From contig CAVSLN010000001.1 of the NCBI GenBank assembly GCA_963728855.1, forward strand, positions 806,001-870,000: a stretch of DNA of 64,000 nucleotides. The letters run 5' to 3'. Shown one piece after another: positions 62,225 through 64,000 of the stretch. The notes beneath the pieces were generated by a model. The model was given only the letters and a program-made list of their open reading frames with translations, made no database searches and was not told the origin of the DNA. The stretch is from AC-43 sp963728855. Lineage in GTDB: Bacteria; Actinomycetota; Actinomycetes; Mycobacteriales; Micromonosporaceae. The translations under genes were made by a program, and so were the position numbers. Position 1 is the stretch's first letter. Every line of letters starts with the position of its first letter.

Positions 62225-63046
62225 ATGCCCAATCACGCCCACCGCCGTGCCCGCGAGCCGCGGCCGACCTCCGCTGAACTGCTGGATGAGATCGAGTACC
62301 GGTTCCGGCTGTGTGGTGAGGGACCGAAGCCGCTGTCGGTCGACGGCCGAGCGCTCGGCCACGGCCTGCCGCGCCGGCTGATCCCGCTGCCGGAGCTGTC
62401 GGCGATTCTGATGCACCCTTCGGCCAGCTTCGCCGCGCGGGACGTGGCGTGGCGCCTGCTGGTGACCAACGCCCGGACCGGTGACAAGCCGTGGATCGCC
62501 GGTGCCGTCGGGGTGGCCCTGCCGGGCCTGCGCTACAAGGCGTACCTGCTGTCGCTGAACTTCACCGGCGACGCGCAAGCCGCCCTGGTCACCGAGTTCG
62601 TCAAGGCGCTGCGCACGGTCGAGGTCGACCAGCCCGGGGTGGTCGGCGCGCTGCTGTCCACGGCGTTCTCCAAGGCCCGCGCCGCCCTGCGTGACGAGCA
62701 GCCGGCCGCCTGCGGGGAGGTCACCTTCGCCCCGGGCTCGGTGCTGCCCCCGGCCCCGTTCGGGCACCCGGACTTCGTGCTCGCCCGTGCCGTCCGGGCC
62801 GGGGTGATCACGACCGAGGAGGCCGACATGATCGGCGCGATGCGCCTGGAAGGCGTCAGCGTCGTCGAGTACGCCGAGCGGGTCGGCGTGTCCCGGTGGA
62901 TGGTCTACAAGCGACGCCGGTCCGCCGAACACCGCATCGCCGCCGCGATCGAGGCCGGAACATTGTCGGACCCGTACGCCGAGGTCATCGCCGAGGCCAC
63001 CCTCACCACGCTGCCGGAGCCGTCCCGCACCCGCCGCCGGCCGTGA
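62225..63046 (+). CDS. DNA-binding protein with sigma-like HTH
   Basis: 273 residues from ATG 62225. The first 190 residues are helical with WRLLVTNARTGDKPW and LNFTGDAQAALVTEF. The end has FVLARAVRAGVITTEEADMI, EGVSVVEYAERVGVSRWMVY and KRRRSAEHRIAAAIE, which matches region-4 type helix-turn-helix motifs of sigma factors and similar regulators. It may bind the adjacent repeat array and act as a replication initiator or regulator; this is inference. Confidence 0.7.
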   Translation: MPNHAHRRAREPRPTSAELLDEIEYRFRLCGEGPKPLSVDGRALGHGLPRRLIPLPELSAILMHPSASFAARDVAWRLLVTNARTGDKPWIAGAVGVALPGLRYKAYLLSLNFTGDAQAALVTEFVKALRTVEVDQPGVVGALLSTAFSKARAALRDEQPAACGEVTFAPGSVLPPAPFGHPDFVLARAVRAGVITTEEADMIGAMRLEGVSVVEYAERVGVSRWMVYKRRRSAEHRIAAAIEAGTLSDPYAEVIAEATLTTLPEPSRTRRRP

Positions 63047-63078
63047 ACCCACCGGCCCTGACCTGCGCCATTCCAACC

Positions 63079-63100
63079 CGATCTTGATTTTTGTAATCCC
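63079..63100 (-). repeat. 22-bp inverted repeat, right copy (in front of the pilin genes)
   Basis: Exact reverse complement of 60864-60885. It lies 235 bases upstream of the pilin start at 63335 and just after the HTH gene stop at 63046. Each copy has the CAAGATC end facing inward and the GGGATTA end facing outward, towards the genes they may control. Confidence 0.85.
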
Positions 63101-63334
63101 TTTATGCGGGACCTTCACACGCAGGTGATCGCCGACCGGCCCCGCTGACGGCGCTGACACCCGTCTTGGCACCTGGTGCCCCAACCTTCGCAGAAGGAGG
63201 ACGGCCGCGCCGGTCGGCACCCGATCACCCGCGTGACACCTATCGCATATCCCGCATCCCGGCCCACCACTCGCCGCGTGCAGCGCCCCCCACCTCGGGG
63301 TGGCCCGGCGGTGTCCTCGGAGGTGCTCATCCCC

Positions 63335-63769
63335 ATGATCGGCAAGATTGTTCGTCGCCGGCCGTACCGGCGACCCCGTAGCGGCCCCGGCCGCCGCACC
63401 CCGCTTGGGCAGGCCACGCGCTGGGCCGACCTGGTACCCGTCCTCGCCGTCATCACCGTGGCGTGCGCCGTGTTTCTGATCGGTGACGGCTCGGCGGCGC
63501 ATGCCGCCGAGCCCACCGCACCCGGCATCGTGCTGGCGGCCGACTCGATCGCGGCGGTGGTCAACAACATCCGTGTCTGGTTGATGGCGTTGCTCGGCGC
63601 CGTCGCGACGCTGTTCCTGACCATCGGTGGGCTGCGGCTGATGTGGGCCAACGGCGACCCGGGCGAGGCCGAGAAAGGTAAGGCGGCGCTCAAGTCCGCC
63701 GCGATCGGCTACGCCCTGGCCCTGCTGTCCCCGCTGATCGTCACCGTTGTCGCGGGGTGGGTGAAGTGA
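63335..63769 (+). CDS. TrbC/VirB2-like pilin or membrane subunit of a type IV secretion system
   Basis: 144 residues from ATG 63335 behind GGAGG. A basic start is followed by a first hydrophobic span ADLVPVLAVITVACAVFLIG with a signal-peptide-like cut near AHAAE. Two further spans follow (IRVWLMALLGAVATLFLTIG and IGYALALLSPLIVTVVAG) separated by NGDPGEAEKGKAALKSA. Two helices with a short charged loop after cleavage is the VirB2/TrbC design. Its stop overlaps the next gene's GTG. Confidence 0.75.
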   Translation: MIGKIVRRRPYRRPRSGPGRRTPLGQATRWADLVPVLAVITVACAVFLIGDGSAAHAAEPTAPGIVLAADSIAAVVNNIRVWLMALLGAVATLFLTIGGLRLMWANGDPGEAEKGKAALKSAAIGYALALLSPLIVTVVAGWVK

Positions 63770-64000
63770 CCATGCGCCCGTCCCCGCGCCCACGCGCTGT
63801 CCGTACCCGAACCGTCCGCGTGCTCGTGCCGCTGCTGCTCGGTCTGGTGCTCGCCACCGGTACCGCCGTCCTCGCGGTGGGGACGGTGGGGACGAGCCCG
63901 GCGTGGGCCGACCCCGGCCCGACCCCGGCGCCGGCCCCGTCCCCGGGCGTTCCCGACCCCGGCGTACCGCCCGTCCCCGACCCGACCCCGGCCCCGCCGT
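63766..64000 (+). CDS. Exported proline-rich protein, 5' part (runs off the window)
   Basis: Starts at GTG 63766 (or ATG 63772), overlapping the pilin stop (GTGA). A twin-basic N-terminus and a hydrophobic helix (VRVLVPLLLGLVLATGTAVL) with SPAWADPG suggests signal peptidase cleavage. A Pro/Ala/Asp repeat follows (PTPAPAPSPGVPDPG). Such starts are common for VirB6/TrbL-like or exported conjugation proteins of actinobacteria. The rest lies beyond the window. Confidence 0.6.
   Translation, partial: MTMRPSPRPRAVRTRTVRVLVPLLLGLVLATGTAVLAVGTVGTSPAWADPGPTPAPAPSPGVPDPGVPPVPDPTPAPP

Larger units (their letters stand above)
56985..64000. mobile_element. Putative integrative (conjugative) element, left part
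   Basis: Begins in the 3' half of tRNA-Leu and runs past the end of the window. It carries a large serine recombinase, a DNA methyltransferase and a methyltransferase-like partner, two small proteins, a repeat-rich control region, an HTH protein, a VirB2/TrbC-like pilin and an exported Pro-rich protein. Proteins and DNA here use fewer CGTAC words than the flanks. Conjugative ability is inferred from the pilin alone; relaxase and coupling ATPases would be expected beyond 64000. Confidence 0.6.

Overview
The window is very GC-rich, codon-biased DNA that fits a member of the Actinomycetota, most likely Micromonosporaceae. The signs are many GTG starts, constant use of CGTACG/CGTACC words, actinobacterial families of unknown function (DUF3097, DUF1707, DUF6232), an NgcEFG-type chitobiose/GlcNAc importer, a mycoredoxin-like domain, and two MoxR-DUF58 operons. 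The family names come from reading the protein sequences, not from database searches.

Layout. 0-2.3 kb: asparagine synthetase behind a 68-bp tandem repeat. 2.3-3.8 kb: a TnpB-only insertion element with perfect 23-bp terminal inverted repeats and a frameshifted tnpB. 3.9-8.6 kb: a large unknown protein, several small enzymes, and two decayed loci. 8.9-12.2 kb: MoxR-DUF58-VWA operon. 12.6-16.0 kb: fabG, fabI, hemH and a HAD phosphatase, all broken by many single-base indels. 16-23.5 kb: housekeeping and unknown genes, an NfeD-SPFH pair, an RNA methyltransferase and a class III aminotransferase. 23.8-28.3 kb: RpiR regulator plus NgcE-F-G importer. 28.4-33 kb: a family-A DNA polymerase, then a PadR-linked membrane gene split by an IS607-type element whose right end is lost. 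33-45.2 kb: ECF sigma with a membrane partner, Nudix, DUF457, SDR, DUF1707, a two-component system, a glutaredoxin-thioredoxin reductase fusion, phospholipase A2 and a kinase. 45.2-51 kb: small genes, then a second MoxR-DUF58 operon with a transglutaminase-like protein lacking its catalytic residues. 51-56.7 kb: large fibronectin-III, TPR and CocE-type exported proteins.

57 kb to the end: a putative integrative (probably conjugative) element that starts in the 3' half of a tRNA-Leu(GAG) gene. A leftward operon of five translationally coupled genes (methyltransferase-like, DNA methyltransferase, two small proteins, large serine recombinase) faces a rightward set (HTH protein, VirB2/TrbC-like pilin, exported Pro-rich protein). 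Between them lie about 20 copies of a short motif, TTGAACAAGATC or TTGAACACG. A perfect 22-bp sequence occurs in inverted orientation in front of the leftward operon and in front of the pilin genes. It shares the word CAAGATC with the short motif. This control region is the part most likely to hold something undescribed.

Caution: many genes carry isolated single-base indels, and 12.9-15.6 kb carries more than fifteen, mostly extra bases. Consensus error is the simplest explanation there because the genes are normally essential, so broken reading frames in this window should not be read automatically as true pseudogenes.
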